Assembly: GCA_963738325.1 (NCBI GenBank)
Contig: CAVTWD010000013.1
Span: 62,001-126,000 of the forward strand
Reading direction: 5' to 3'
Origin: CAVTWD01 sp963738325
GTDB taxonomy: Bacteria > Actinomycetota > Acidimicrobiia > Acidimicrobiales > Ilumatobacteraceae
DNA: 64,000 bases
Every line of letters starts with the position of its first letter. Within the stretch, counting starts at the first letter, position 1. This document shows positions 25,946 to 35,149 of the stretch, one piece after another. Under the pieces are notes generated by a model. The model saw nothing but the letters and a program-made list of their open reading frames with translations, ran no database searches and was not told where the DNA came from. Made by a program: the position numbers and the translations under genes.

Positions 25946-27294
25946 GTGGCACACCTTCCCGCCGCCCAGGCCAGGCGGCCGGCAACGACGGTGGCGACCA
26001 CATGCTGCGAGGACGGTGCGGCCAGGGCCTCGGACAACGACACGTCCAGGAGGCAGAGATCCGCGGGCGCGCCCAACACGACGCGGCGGGGTCGCCCACC
26101 CGCCGCCGCCGGATGGCCGAGGAAGAGCGCGAGCGCCCTCGCACCCGAGAGCCGATCAGCGCGGCCGAGGACGCGCCCCGAGGCCGTCAACCGATCCACG
26201 GCGGTACCGATCGCCGGCCATGGATCCGGGTCGCCGAAGGGCGCGTCGGTCGAGCCGGCCAGGGCGACGCCCGCGTCGAGCAGCCTCGCCGCGGGGTAGA
26301 GGCAGGGCTGGTCCTCGGGGATCACATCGGCCGCATAGCGGTCGCCGCGCTCGCGCACGAACGACGGTTGGGTCACGACCGTCAGGTGCATCTCGGCCAA
26401 CCGAGGCATCAGCTCCGCGGGCACGACGCTGCCATGCTCGATCCGGTCGCCCGCCCCCGCGCCGGCCTCCTCGAAGGCCACAAGGGCGAGGACGAGGGCT
26501 TCCCGGGTGACGCAATGGATGGCCGCGGCACGGCCGTGGCGGTGGGCCCACGTGATGGACCCGGCGACATCCGTGAGGTCGGGGACTTCGTCGTCGGCGA
26601 TCACGATCTTGACCGGGCCGACTTCGAGCGCCGCGTCCGAGCGGGCCTCGACGCCGGCGGCGGTCATGGCGACCACACGCTGGGGGAGGTCGCCGGCGAG
26701 CACGGCGGCACGCAGCGGGGCGAGCTCCTGCTCGCCGGTGACCGGAGTGGCGTCGGTGAGGCCCGTGACGCCGTAGGAGGCCAGTTCGGCCCCGATGGCC
26801 GCGAGGTCGAGTGGCTCGTGGGGGAGGCGCGCCCGGAGCGTGCAATCGGCGCCGAACAGCCGACCGGAGGGATGGTCGTCCATGTCGAGGGCGCGCAGGG
26901 CCGGGCCGTTGAGTACCCACAGTCGCCCCGTCTGATGCTGGACGCGAACGGGACGATCGGGCACCACACGGTCGAGCGCCCATCGGTCGAGCTCGCCGTG
27001 GAGGGTCTCGTGGTACCCGACGGCTCGGATCCAACCGTCCGGGGCGTGCCGGCATTGGGCCGCGAGTCCTTCGAGGGAATCGAAGCGGACGGAGCGGCGG
27101 GCGGCGGCGAGGGCCAGGAGGTGGACATGGTGGTCGTGGAGTCCGGGCAGGACCGCGCCACCCCGGGCCTCGAGCGCGGTCCAACCCGGAGGGCACCCGA
27201 GGCGGGGGGCGAGGCCGACAATCCGGCCGTCGCTCAGGTGGACGTCCACGCGGCGGCCGCCCACCTCCGCGTCGATGAGCGCGATGCGATTCAC
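25942..27294 (-). CDS. Amidohydrolase-family protein (amidohydrolase 3, YtcJ-like)
   Basis: The 450-residue metal-dependent hydrolase has the N-terminal beta-sandwich, then the metal-binding LPGLHDHHVHLLAL (about 49-62) and later His residues in AAAIHCVTREAL and IEHGSVVP. The catalytic Asp region is LAGSTDAPFGDPDPW. YtcJ-like enzymes cleave amides or esters, but substrates vary widely. GTG 27294 overlaps the upstream CoA-transferase stop by 4 bp, and its stop overlaps the enoyl-CoA hydratase start, so all are translationally coupled. In this operon it may open a ring or remove an acyl group. Confidence 0.85.
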   Translation of the reverse strand: MNRIALIDAEVGGRRVDVHLSDGRIVGLAPRLGCPPGWTALEARGGAVLPGLHDHHVHLLALAAARRSVRFDSLEGLAAQCRHAPDGWIRAVGYHETLHGELDRWALDRVVPDRPVRVQHQTGRLWVLNGPALRALDMDDHPSGRLFGADCTLRARLPHEPLDLAAIGAELASYGVTGLTDATPVTGEQELAPLRAAVLAGDLPQRVVAMTAAGVEARSDAALEVGPVKIVIADDEVPDLTDVAGSITWAHRHGRAAAIHCVTREALVLALVAFEEAGAGAGDRIEHGSVVPAELMPRLAEMHLTVVTQPSFVRERGDRYAADVIPEDQPCLYPAARLLDAGVALAGSTDAPFGDPDPWPAIGTAVDRLTASGRVLGRADRLSGARALALFLGHPAAAGGRPRRVVLGAPADLCLLDVSLSEALAAPSSQHVVATVVAGRLAWAAGRCAT

Positions 27295-28563
27295 GACGCT
27301 CGGGCCACGGCCGCGAATACCTCGCCGTTGTGCTCGCCGACGCCGGGCGCCTCCCCGCGTATGGGGCGGGCCCGCGGGAGGGGAGCGTCCGCGATCGGGG
27401 TCCAGCCGTGGTGGGGGGCCGGACCGCCGAACACTTCCGCCGCTGCGGCGTGCAAGGACACGTCGAGCAGTGTCACCTCCGGGCCGCCGAGCACCTCGAT
27501 CGCGCGGGCGGCGGCGGCCAGGCCGGCGAGCGGATCGGCCACGGCGTCGGCGCAGAAGAGCGGCCCGCCGGCGTCCCAGGCCACCAGCCCCGCGCCGGCG
27601 GCGGCATCGTCACCGAGGCCCACCCACGCGGCCCATGGCTCATCGCGGCCGAAGCCGGTGATGCTCACCCAGCAGGCGAGACGACCCGCGGACAGCGATC
27701 TCTTCCGGTGTGACGCCCAGCCGGCGCAGCGCCCGGGGCCGCGATCCTTCGATGACGACGTCCGCGGTGAGGAGGAGCGCGCGGAGCGTGGCACGTCCAT
27801 CGACGGACTCGACGTCGACGGTCACGGCCTGCTGGCCGGCGTGCAGGAGGGCGAAGAGCCCTGGGGCGCCGAGCCTCGCCCCGTCAGGGCGGTCGGTGCC
27901 CTCGACCTTGATCACCCGGGCCCCGGCGAGCTGCAGCAGGTGGGCGCAGAGCGGGCCCGCCCACAGCGACGACAAGTCGACGACCAGCGTCTCCTCCAAC
28001 GGCGTGGGCCAAGGATTCCTCCGCCGCCGATTCGGTACCGAATCGGTGTCCCACATGCTGGAACTCCTGCGCCGCCGATTCGGTACCGAATCGTTGCCGC
28101 AGCGCGCGCCCAGGGAGTACTCGACGACGGCGGGCCGGCGGGGCCCGCCGCCGACGACCCCGCACGGGATCCCCAGCAACTGCCCACCGGCCGCCACCTC
28201 GGGCGCGGCCCGCTGGGCCAGCACCCGGGCGATGGCCGGCCAGGGGTCCTCCTCGGCGGCGGGGACGCCGAGCCAGGCCGGCAGGAGGTCCAGATCGGTG
28301 GGGCGGGGCAACGAGACCGCGCACCAGCCATCGGCCGCCGCCATCAGGCGCGCCGCTCCACCGCAGCTGAGCTGACCCTGCCGGCTCAGCCCACCGAGGG
28401 CGGCTCGCTCCCCCAGCAACGCGCCCACATCGACGCCGACCAGGTCCCCGACCCGCCGTTGACGGTCCTCCAGCACACGATCGGCGGCGGTGGGCGGGGC
28501 CAACCCCGGCCCGTCGGCGCGCCCGGTGAGGGCCACCGCGCCAGATGCCAGCCAGACCCCCAT
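27291..28563 (-). pseudogene. Long-form CaiB/BaiF CoA-transferase with a repeat insertion and one frame break
   Basis: The N-terminal third is the extended form found in mycobacteria (VWLASGAVALTGRADGP, LSRQGQLSCGGAARL). The CoA-transferase core follows (LVVDLSSLWAGPLCAHLL, then VIKVEGTDRPDGARLG). Between EYSLGARC and PWPTPLEETL lie about 28 extra codons, rich in Arg (two copies of DSVPNRRRR), encoded by two palindromic repeat copies at 28028-28093; the insertion keeps the frame. Near 27690 the reading must shift from LRRLGVTPEEIAVR to ACWVSITGFGRDEPWAAWVG, ending at 27291. It is probably functional apart from that possible indel. Start ATG 28563 follows the DUF35 stop by 41 bp. Fifth gene of the operon. 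Confidence 0.8.
28028..28093. repeat. Two copies of the palindrome CGATTCGGTACCGAATCG inside a CoA-transferase gene
   Basis: The perfect 18-bp palindrome occurs at 28028-28045 and 28076-28093, 48 bp apart, each preceded by GCCGC on the + strand. It adds an Arg-rich in-frame peptide to the host protein. A closely related sequence (ACCGAATCGGT twice in tandem) lies at 56480-56501. This is a dispersed repeat family of unknown function. Confidence 0.75.
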
Positions 28564-28604
28564 CGCTGGGCGACGGTACCGCCGCCGCGAGGCGAACGCA
28601 GGAG

Positions 28605-29009
28605 TCAGAGGGGGCGCCACTGGGGCAGGACGGCGCCCCCTTCGAGCTCCTCGAACCACACCTCCATCTCCTGGCCGGCGGTGAGCTGCGGCGCGCCCGC
28701 CAACCGGCCCACGAGGCGCACGCTGGGCGCCTCCTCCAACTCGACGAGGACGACCGTGTACGGGACGGGGTAGGCGGGGTGGACCTGGTGCTCGACCGTG
28801 GTCCACGAGTAGAGGCGCCCCCGGCCGGTCATCGTCCTCCACTCGCCGTCCCAGCTGCCGCAGCGGGGGCAGCGGGCCATGGGCACGTGGACCGGCTGCC
28901 CGCACCCGTCGCAGAACCTCACCGCCAGCTCCCGGCGCCGAGCCGCCGCCCAGAACCCTGCGGTGTCGCGGTCGTCCTCCACAGGGGCGAGCCGATCCGG
29001 CTGCATCAT
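28605..29009 (-). CDS. Zn-ribbon OB-fold protein (DUF35 family)
   Basis: The 134-residue DUF35 protein has an N-terminal zinc ribbon (CDGC at about 34-37 and CPRC at about 48-51) followed by an OB fold (RGRLYSWTTVEHQVHPAYP). DUF35 proteins partner with thiolase-like proteins, for example ChsH2-Ltp2 aldolase or AcsA-type complexes, shaping the acyl-CoA site. It starts as ATGATG overlapping the stop of the thiolase-like gene (29006), so the two are translationally coupled and probably form one enzyme. Confidence 0.88.
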   Translation of the reverse strand: MMQPDRLAPVEDDRDTAGFWAAARRRELAVRFCDGCGQPVHVPMARCPRCGSWDGEWRTMTGRGRLYSWTTVEHQVHPAYPVPYTVVLVELEEAPSVRLVGRLAGAPQLTAGQEMEVWFEELEGGAVLPQWRPL

Positions 29010-30196
29010 GCGGCTCGCAGGATGAGCGCGCTGCCCGGAGGGAGCGCCGTCGAGGTCACCAAGCAGGTCTCCGCGCCGACGACCTGATTCGTCGAGTCGC
29101 CGCGCATCTGACGGACCCCCTCCACGATGTGGTTCATGCCGTGCAGGTAGCCCTCCGACAGGTGGCCGCCGCCGGTGTTGATCGGCAGGCTCCCCCCCAA
29201 CTCGATCGCGCCGCTCGCCGCGAACGGGCCGCCTTCCCCCTTCGCGCAGAAGCCCCAGTCCTCGAGCTGCAGCAGCACCGTGATCGTGAAGCAGTCGTAG
29301 AGCTGGGCCACGTCGATGTCCTCCGGCCCGAGCCCGGCCCGGCGGTACAGCACCTCGCTCGCGGCCCGCGCCGGGATGGTGGTGATCGACTCCCGCATGA
29401 GCACGGGGTACTGCACACCCGGCTGGGGCAGGTGCGGGCTGGCCTGGGCGACGGCACGGATCAGCACCGGACGCGGCCGGAGGTCGCGAGCACGCTCGGT
29501 CGTCGTCACGATCACCGCGCAGGCGCCGTCGGTCTCCAGGCAGAAGTCGAACAGCCGCAGCGGCCGGGCGATCATCCGCGCCGCGAGGTAGTCGTCCATG
29601 GTGAGTGGGCGGTCGTGCATCTGCGCGGCCGGGTTGGCGTTGGCGCGCGCCCGGCAGGCGAGTGCGATGTGACCGAGCTCCTTCTCGCTCGTGCCGAACT
29701 CGATCATGTGCCGCTGCGCCATGAGGGCGAAGATCTGACCGGGCGTGACGAGGCCGTAGGGCAGGAAGAACTCGTCGTAGGTGCCCCCGCCGCCGACCAC
29801 TGGCTTGGCCGCGGCGGGGGAGGCCTTGCCGTAGCGCCGTCCCGAGCGCCCGTTCAGCGACCGGAACACGAGCACCGTCGTGGCCATTCCGGCCAGGATC
29901 GCCGCCACCGCCTGGCCCACCATGGCCGAGGGAGCCACGCCGCCGGGGCTGACGTCGCTCCAGTACGTCAAGTGGTCGAGGCCGAGACTCTGCGCCAGGT
30001 CGTTGGGCCGCACCAGGTCCATGTCGCAGCGGACGATGCCGTCGATGTCGCCCGGGGCGAGCCCCGCATCAGCCACCGCGGCCAGCGCCGCTTGCGTGGC
30101 GAGGGTGAGGTCGCTGCGTCCCGAATCGCGTGTGAAGTCCGTGGCCCCGATGCCGACGATGGCGCAGCGGTCACGGTGTGAGAACGACTCGTCCAC
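29006..30196 (-). CDS. Thiolase-like / lipid-transfer-type protein (probable aldolase or thiolase with DUF35)
   Basis: The 396-residue thiolase-fold protein starts CAIVGIGATDFTRDSGR and ends with the GGHLSEGYLHGMNH block. Where classical thiolases have the nucleophilic Cys, this protein reads SDVSPGGVAPSAMVGQA with no Cys, while the region around YDCFTITVLLQLEDWG is kept. In the SCP-X/Ltp2 branch, Cys-lacking members with a DUF35 partner act as retro-aldolases on steroid side-chain CoA esters. An aldolase role is therefore plausible, a thiolase less so. GTG 30196 follows directly on the upstream stop (TGA-GTG), and GGAGG precedes it. Third gene of the operon. Confidence 0.87.
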   Translation of the reverse strand: MDESFSHRDRCAIVGIGATDFTRDSGRSDLTLATQAALAAVADAGLAPGDIDGIVRCDMDLVRPNDLAQSLGLDHLTYWSDVSPGGVAPSAMVGQAVAAILAGMATTVLVFRSLNGRSGRRYGKASPAAAKPVVGGGGTYDEFFLPYGLVTPGQIFALMAQRHMIEFGTSEKELGHIALACRARANANPAAQMHDRPLTMDDYLAARMIARPLRLFDFCLETDGACAVIVTTTERARDLRPRPVLIRAVAQASPHLPQPGVQYPVLMRESITTIPARAASEVLYRRAGLGPEDIDVAQLYDCFTITVLLQLEDWGFCAKGEGGPFAASGAIELGGSLPINTGGGHLSEGYLHGMNHIVEGVRQMRGDSTNQVVGAETCLVTSTALPPGSALILRAA

Positions 30197-31441
30197 TCAC
30201 CCTCCTCCGGCCGCGGCCTGGGCTGGTCGTGTCGCGTGGATCTCGTCGAGCACGGTGTCGGTGTTCTCGCCGAGCTTCGGCGCCCGCTGCAGCGGCACTG
30301 GCTCGAAGGCCGAGAAGCGGTAGGGACTCCCCGGGTACTCGACCTGCCTGCCATCGTGATCTACCGCGACGAAGAAGTTGCGGGCCCGGAAGTGCTCGTC
30401 GCCCAGGAGGTCCTCGGGCGAGTTGAGGATGCCGACCGGAAGACCCCGGGCCTGCCCCTCGTGGTAGAGGTCGGCCGCCTCCATCAACAGGAAGAAGACC
30501 TCGACGACGCCCTGGATGTGATGGAAGTGCGCTCGGCGATGGGCGGCGTCGAGGTAGGCGGGATCCGCGAGATCCGCGGCGAGACCATGAGAAGCCAGCC
30601 ACTCGACCAGCGCCCGCCAAGGCTTCTGCTCGGCGATGATCAGGACGAAGTACACGTAGCGTCCGTCGCGGCAGGGGAAGATCGTCGGCTGCGTCGGTAC
30701 CGGTTGTGCGTGTCGGCAGGTCTGACGCTGCACGAGGGCCCGAGGGTAGAACCAGTACGGGTTGGCCAGCTCGGCGCCGCCGGCGGCGAGGCAGTCGTGC
30801 ATGGCGACGTCGATGATCTGACCTTGCCCCGTGCGCTGGCGGTCGATGAGGGCGAGCAACAGCCCGATGTGGGCGAAGCTCGCCGCGCTGTGGAAGGCCT
30901 GCCCACCACCGGGGCGGATAGGCGGGATCGAGTGGTCGTCGTAGCCGCAGCTGTTCAACGGACCACCGAGGGCGAGAGCCACGAGGTCGGAGCTCACCCA
31001 GTCCTTCCACGGCCCGTCGAGACCGAACGGTGTTACCGAGAGGATCAGCAATGTCGGGAAGCGTTCGTGGAGGGCTTCGAGGTCGAACCCGTCGCGCTCG
31101 AGCTCCACGGGACGGCGGGTGGAGATCAGGAGGTCGGCCTCGCCCAGCAGGGCCTCGAGCTGGCGACGGCCCTCGGGCTGACCCACGTCGAGCACGGCGC
31201 TGCGCTTGTTGGTGTTGTAGTAGCAGTAGTTCAGGCTCGTGTCGCCGGAGTCGAGGGCTTGGCCCGTCGTGGCGAAGGGGCCGATATGACGGCTGGCCGA
31301 CCCGCCCGGCGACTCGATCTTGACGACGTCGGCGCCCATGTCGGCGAGGAACTTCCCACTCATCTCGCCGGCCGGGTCGTCGGCCAACTCCACGACCCGC
31401 AGCCCGGCGTAGGGGTGCTCGTGACGTGCGTTCGCTTCCAT
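30197..31441 (-). CDS. CaiB/BaiF type III CoA-transferase, second subunit
   Basis: The ~414-residue product begins MEANARHEHPYAGLRVVELA and has the CoA-transferase core FLADMGADVVKIESPGGS, the insert segment GYDDHSIPPIRPGGG and the catalytic-Asp region TGQGQIIDVAMHD. In the sequence as given it is joined in frame to the upstream CoA-transferase because that gene's end is frameshifted. The natural start is ATG 31441, directly after the true stop (TGA-G-ATG). It matches the second subunit of the 10353-12838 pair in its GYDDHS and GGG-QAFH motifs. Probably one half of a heteromeric CoA-transferase that activates or swaps CoA on the pathway acid. Confidence 0.85.
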   Translation of the reverse strand: MEANARHEHPYAGLRVVELADDPAGEMSGKFLADMGADVVKIESPGGSASRHIGPFATTGQALDSGDTSLNYCYYNTNKRSAVLDVGQPEGRRQLEALLGEADLLISTRRPVELERDGFDLEALHERFPTLLILSVTPFGLDGPWKDWVSSDLVALALGGPLNSCGYDDHSIPPIRPGGGQAFHSAASFAHIGLLLALIDRQRTGQGQIIDVAMHDCLAAGGAELANPYWFYPRALVQRQTCRHAQPVPTQPTIFPCRDGRYVYFVLIIAEQKPWRALVEWLASHGLAADLADPAYLDAAHRRAHFHHIQGVVEVFFLLMEAADLYHEGQARGLPVGILNSPEDLLGDEHFRARNFFVAVDHDGRQVEYPGSPYRFSAFEPVPLQRAPKLGENTDTVLDEIHATRPAQAAAGGG

Positions 31442-31442
31442 C

Positions 31443-32779
31443 TCAGATCGCTCCCTGCTCGGCGAGCTCGTCGTACTCCTCCCGCTGACGCCCAGGAGCT
31501 CCTTGAACACGTACTCGTTGTCCTCCCCGAGCAGCGGCGCCGAACGCCAGTTGTCCTGAGCCATGGCGGAGAAGTGCAAGGGCGTCGCCTCGAAGCGGGC
31601 CGGGCCGATCACCGGATGGTCGAGCTCGAAGAACACCTCCCGATGGGCGGCCTGCGGATCGTGCTCGGTGAGGTCCTCCGCGTTCTGCACGGTGCCCGCC
31701 CGCACGCCGCGGGCCTGGAGGCGCCGGGTGGCCTCGTGCGGCTCGAGCCTGCGCGTCCAGTCTCGGAGGTGCTCGTCGAGCGCGTCCTGGTTGGCGACGC
31801 GAGCGGCGTGGGTGGCGAAACGAGCGTCGCCACACCACTCGGGCTCGCCCATCTCCGCCACCAACCCGCGCCACTCCTCGTCGTCGAACACGGCGATCGC
31901 GATCCAGCGGTCCTCCCCGAGGACGGGATACACGCCATGGGGCGCGGCCGCCGGGTGCTCGAGGCGGTTCCCGGTCGGGAAGTCGGCGCGACGGGTCGGG
32001 CGGCCATTGGCGGTCACGTCGAGGAAGGTCGGGCCGATCAGCGTGGCCCCCACTTCGATCGCGGAGACGTCGATCTCGGTGCCCTGCCCGGTGCGGTTGC
32101 GGTGGTAGATGGCGAGGAGCACCGCGGCGGCGTTGTAGTAGGCCGCCTGGTTGTCCATGTAGGACAGCCCCCAGCCAGAGGGCTCGCGCCCGGGCAACCC
32201 GCTGATGAAGGAGAGACCGCTGACGGCTTGGACCACGGGTCCGTAGCTGCGGTAGCCGGTGTACGGGCCGGAGTGGCCGTAGCCGCTCATGCGGGCGTAG
32301 ATCACCTCCGGGGAGAGCTCGCCCAAGCGCTCGTACGTGAGCCCCCACCGCTCCATCACCCCGGGCGCGAAGTTCTCGGTCACCACGCTGCTCGCGGCGA
32401 TGAGACGGTCGGCCAGCTCTCGGCCGGCCGGCGTGCGCATGTTGATGGTGACGCCGAGCTTGTTGCGGCAGAAGTTGTTGAACAGGCCGCCCTTGTTGAC
32501 GTCGGGGTTCTCGTCCTCCTGACCGAAGGCGCGCGCCGGGCCGTCCTTGTAGATCGGGAGGCGCCTCGGTAGGTCGATCCGCGTCCGGTCCTCGATCTTG
32601 ATGACCTCGGCGCCGAAGTCGGCGAGGTGTCGCGTGGCGACGGATCCCACTCCCATCCAGCAGAAGTCCGCGACTCGGATCCCCGCGAGCGGCCCTTGTC
32701 GCGGGCGGGGCCGCCGGTCGGGTCCTGCGGTTGGGCCGGCCTCTGATCCATTCGAGGCGGAAAGGGGAGTTGCGGTCAC
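31443..32779 (-). CDS. CaiB/BaiF type III CoA-transferase, first subunit (end frameshifted)
   Basis: GTG 32779 is chosen because CAGGAGC lies just upstream; an earlier open stretch to 32857 is not conserved. The protein has IRVADFCWMGVGSVATRHLA, VTENFAPGVMERWGLTYERL and the catalytic-Asp region GTEIDVSAIEVGA. At the end, ELLGVS should continue REEYDELAEQGAI and stop at 31443, but the given frame shifts near 31480 and runs into the next gene, making an 886-codon fusion frame. A single extra or missing base explains this. It is the first gene of the seven-gene operon and lies behind a CTCATGAG palindrome. Confidence 0.83.
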
Positions 32780-32888
32780 GACGCTCCTGCTCGGTGAGTT
32801 GGATGGCGGCCCGCCCCGAGGCCTCCGACCGCGCCCGGAGCGACACGGCCCCGTCATCAGACACCTCCCCCAGCACTCCTGTCAAGAT

Positions 32889-32962
32889 ATCCTCATGAGG
32901 ATTATGAATGAGCAGGGATGACGCGCCGCGCCCTTGACCATATTCCTCATGATGTTTAGACT
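32889..32962. promoter_or_regulatory. Divergent promoter region with CTCATGAG operator sites
   Basis: ATCCTCATGAGGAT (32889-32902) is a perfect 14-bp palindrome next to a CATAAT-like -10 of the minus-strand operon. TTGACC (32934-32939) and TAGACT (32957-32962), 17 bp apart, form a promoter for the + strand amidohydrolase, and a second half-conserved site TTCCTCATGATG lies in its spacer (32943-32954). A related palindrome occurs at 36478-36493. A repressor bound here would block both directions; the GntR gene at 34260 is the obvious candidate. Confidence 0.65.
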
Positions 32963-33022
32963 GTGGGCCCTGGCACCGGTCGCCGGTTGGCGACGCGCTG
33001 TACCGTCCGAAGGAGGGGCCCA

Positions 33023-34198
33023 GTGACCACGTTGGTCGAGCAGATCGAGGTGATCGACGTCGACACCCATCTCGTGGAACCGCCTGACCTCTGGACGTCG
33101 CGTCTGTCGAGCCGCTGGGGCGAACTGGTCCCCCATGTGGCGTGGGACGACACAAAACAGGAAGAGGCCTGGTTCATCGGCGGCCAACGGCTCGGCGCGG
33201 CGGCGTCGGCCTCGATGGCAGGGTGGAGCGAGTATCCCCCGGATCATCCCCGCCGGTGGAGCGACGCGGACCCGGCGTCATGGGACGCCCCGCTGCGTCT
33301 CGCCCGCATGGACCAGTACGGCATCCACGCGCAGGTCCTCTACCCGAACGTGGCCCTCTTCAACTCGGGCATGATCCGGGGCCTCGACGACCGCGAGCTC
33401 CAGCTCGAGCTCGTTCGGGCGTACAACGACTACCAGAGCGACTGGGCGAGCGCGGCGCCCAACCGGCTGCTCCCCATGACGTCGCTCCCCTTCTGGGATC
33501 TCGACGCCTCGATCGCGGAGCTGCACCGCTGCGCCGACGCCGGCCACCGGGGCGTCATCTTCACGCAGGATCCCGGCTTTTTCGGCCTGCCCGTGCTCAC
33601 CGACCGGCGTTGGGATCCGCTGTGGGCAGCCGCCCAGGAGCGGCGCCTGCCCATCAACTTCCACATCGCCTCGGCCGACCTGTCGCTCATGCAGAGCGCC
33701 GGCCACCCCGACAACGGTCCGCACGCCAACTACGCGTCGATGGGTGTCTCGTTCTTCATGGGCAACGCCCGCACCATCGCGCAGCTGGTGTGCGGCGGCA
33801 TCTGCCATCGCTTCCCGGAGCTCGACTTCGTCTCGGTCGAGAGCGGGATCGGTTGGATTCCCTTCGCCCTCGACGCCCTCGACTGGCAATGGAAGAACTG
33901 CGGCGTCGGCCTCGAGCACCCCGAGTACGACTTGCTGCCCAGCGAGTACTTCCGGCGCCAGATCTACGGATGCTTCTGGTTCGAGCGCGAGAGCATCGCC
34001 TATGCCATCGAGCGGCTAGGTGACGACCACATCCTGTTCGAGACCGACTACCCGCATCCCACGAGCATGTCTCCCGGCCCTGCCACGACCGCCATCGCCC
34101 CGAACCAGTACATCGAGGAGGTCTTCGCCGGCCTCCCCGCGCCGACGGCCCGCAAGGTGCTCCACGACAACGCGGCGCGCCTGTACCACCTCGACTAG
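33023..34198 (+). CDS. Amidohydrolase-2 family protein (metal-dependent TIM-barrel hydrolase/decarboxylase)
   Basis: The 391-residue protein opens with the metal-binding motif IDVDTHLVEPPDLW (about 10-23). Further ligands are in NFHIASADLS (about 217) and the Asp in ILFETDYPHPTS near residue 342. This branch includes decarboxylases and hydrolases such as ACMSD-like and ring-cleaving enzymes. GTG 33023 has AGGAGG at 33011-33016; the in-frame region upstream is not conserved. It diverges from the seven-gene CoA operon and shares the CTCATGAG control region, so it should serve the same pathway. A clear hairpin follows the stop. Confidence 0.88.
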   Translation: MTTLVEQIEVIDVDTHLVEPPDLWTSRLSSRWGELVPHVAWDDTKQEEAWFIGGQRLGAAASASMAGWSEYPPDHPRRWSDADPASWDAPLRLARMDQYGIHAQVLYPNVALFNSGMIRGLDDRELQLELVRAYNDYQSDWASAAPNRLLPMTSLPFWDLDASIAELHRCADAGHRGVIFTQDPGFFGLPVLTDRRWDPLWAAAQERRLPINFHIASADLSLMQSAGHPDNGPHANYASMGVSFFMGNARTIAQLVCGGICHRFPELDFVSVESGIGWIPFALDALDWQWKNCGVGLEHPEYDLLPSEYFRRQIYGCFWFERESIAYAIERLGDDHILFETDYPHPTSMSPGPATTAIAPNQYIEEVFAGLPAPTARKVLHDNAARLYHLD

Positions 34199-34234
34199 AA
34201 CCGCAGACCGCCCCCTGGGTCAGCGGCGCGAGAC

Positions 34235-34259
34235 CGGGCTCCCCATCAAGGGGAGCCCG
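34235..34259. terminator. Strong hairpin between amidohydrolase and GntR genes
   Basis: CGGGCTCCCC (34235-34244) and GGGGAGCCCG (34250-34259) are perfect 10-bp arms around ATCAA, between two convergent genes and directly abutting the likely GntR stop at 34260. A bidirectional terminator. Confidence 0.75.
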
Positions 34260-35092
34260 TCAGCGCCATTCGATGTAATCCTCGATCCGCTCCCCCATGC
34301 GCCGGCTGTACACGTCGGCCACCGCGAGGATATGAGCCTCCATGAGCGCTTCCGCGCTTTCGCGTCACCGTCGGACACGGCACGGGCGATGGCGGCGTGG
34401 TCCCGCTCGATCTGCTGTTGCACCTCGCGTGGGTCCGCGCTCACCACCACATGATGGGTGACGACGAGACCGATCGTCGGGAGCATGAGCTCGAGGACGC
34501 GGTTGCCGGCCAGTGACGCGATGACGGCGTGGAAGTTCACGTGCTCCCCGACGAAGGCGGCGATGTCACCGGCGGCGCCATCGTCGAGCTCCTCGACATA
34601 GGGCTCCATGGCCTCGACCACGAGGGCGCGGTCGTCGTTGCGGGCGGCGCGGGCGGCGAGGATCGGCTCCATGAGCACCCAGGCGTCGAAGAGCTCGCGG
34701 TAGGTCGCGCCCGCCAAGTGGTAGTAGAGCGTCGAGATCCGGCCGAGGTTCGCAGGATCGATCTGGCCGACGACGGGCCCTCCCCCCGGTCCCCGCTTGA
34801 TCGTGATCAAGCCCTGCACCTCGAGGAGGCGAAGGCCCTCCCGGAGCGACTCCCGGCTGACGCCGTACTCCTCGAGCATCGCCGCCTCGTGCGGGAGGCT
34901 GTCGCCGGTGCGCAGGCCGTTGGCCACGATGTCGTGGACGATGTCGCGGGCCACGGTCTCCGACGTCTTCAGCGCGCGTGTCGGGGCGTCGCTCGGCGCG
35001 ATCGTCAGCCGGACGCGGGGGGCGGGCTCCCGCCGCGCGCCGTCATCGCCGGGCGAGGAAACGGGCCGTTCGGCCGGGGAGGGGCGCGCCAT
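34260..35092 (-). CDS. GntR-family (FadR/FCD-type) transcriptional regulator, frame break near its end
   Basis: The winged helix-turn-helix spans residues ~45-110 (DSLPHEAAMLEEYGVSRESL, then EVQGLITIKRGPGGG), and an FCD ligand domain follows (YRELFDAWVLMEPILAARA, VNFHAVIASLAGN). Such proteins bind small carboxylates or acyl-CoAs and usually repress catabolic operons. At about 34360 the given frame becomes non-conserved (SWRLISSRWPTC). The neighbouring frame gives AEALMEAHILAVADVYSRRM, ending IEDYIEWR with a stop at 34260, which looks natural. It lies between the two divergent promoters carrying CTCATGAG sites and probably controls them. Confidence 0.85.
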
Positions 35093-35149
35093 TGGCAGCG
35101 ATGGTACCGACGAGGCCTCCGGGTGAGAGAAGGTCTGCTTCTCCGTGGC

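Noticed and set aside
25666..28773. A 1,035-codon open frame on the + strand
   Set aside because: It is antisense to conserved amidohydrolase, enoyl-CoA hydratase and CoA-transferase genes and has no domain; long open antisense frames are normal at this GC content.
30236..32572. A 778-codon open frame on the + strand
   Set aside because: Antisense to two CoA-transferase genes, without a motif.
30197..32857. One 886-residue fused CoA-transferase
   Set aside because: The natural end of the first gene (REEYDELAEQGAI, stop) is visible in the neighbouring frame directly before the ATG of the second, so the fusion is due to a frameshift.
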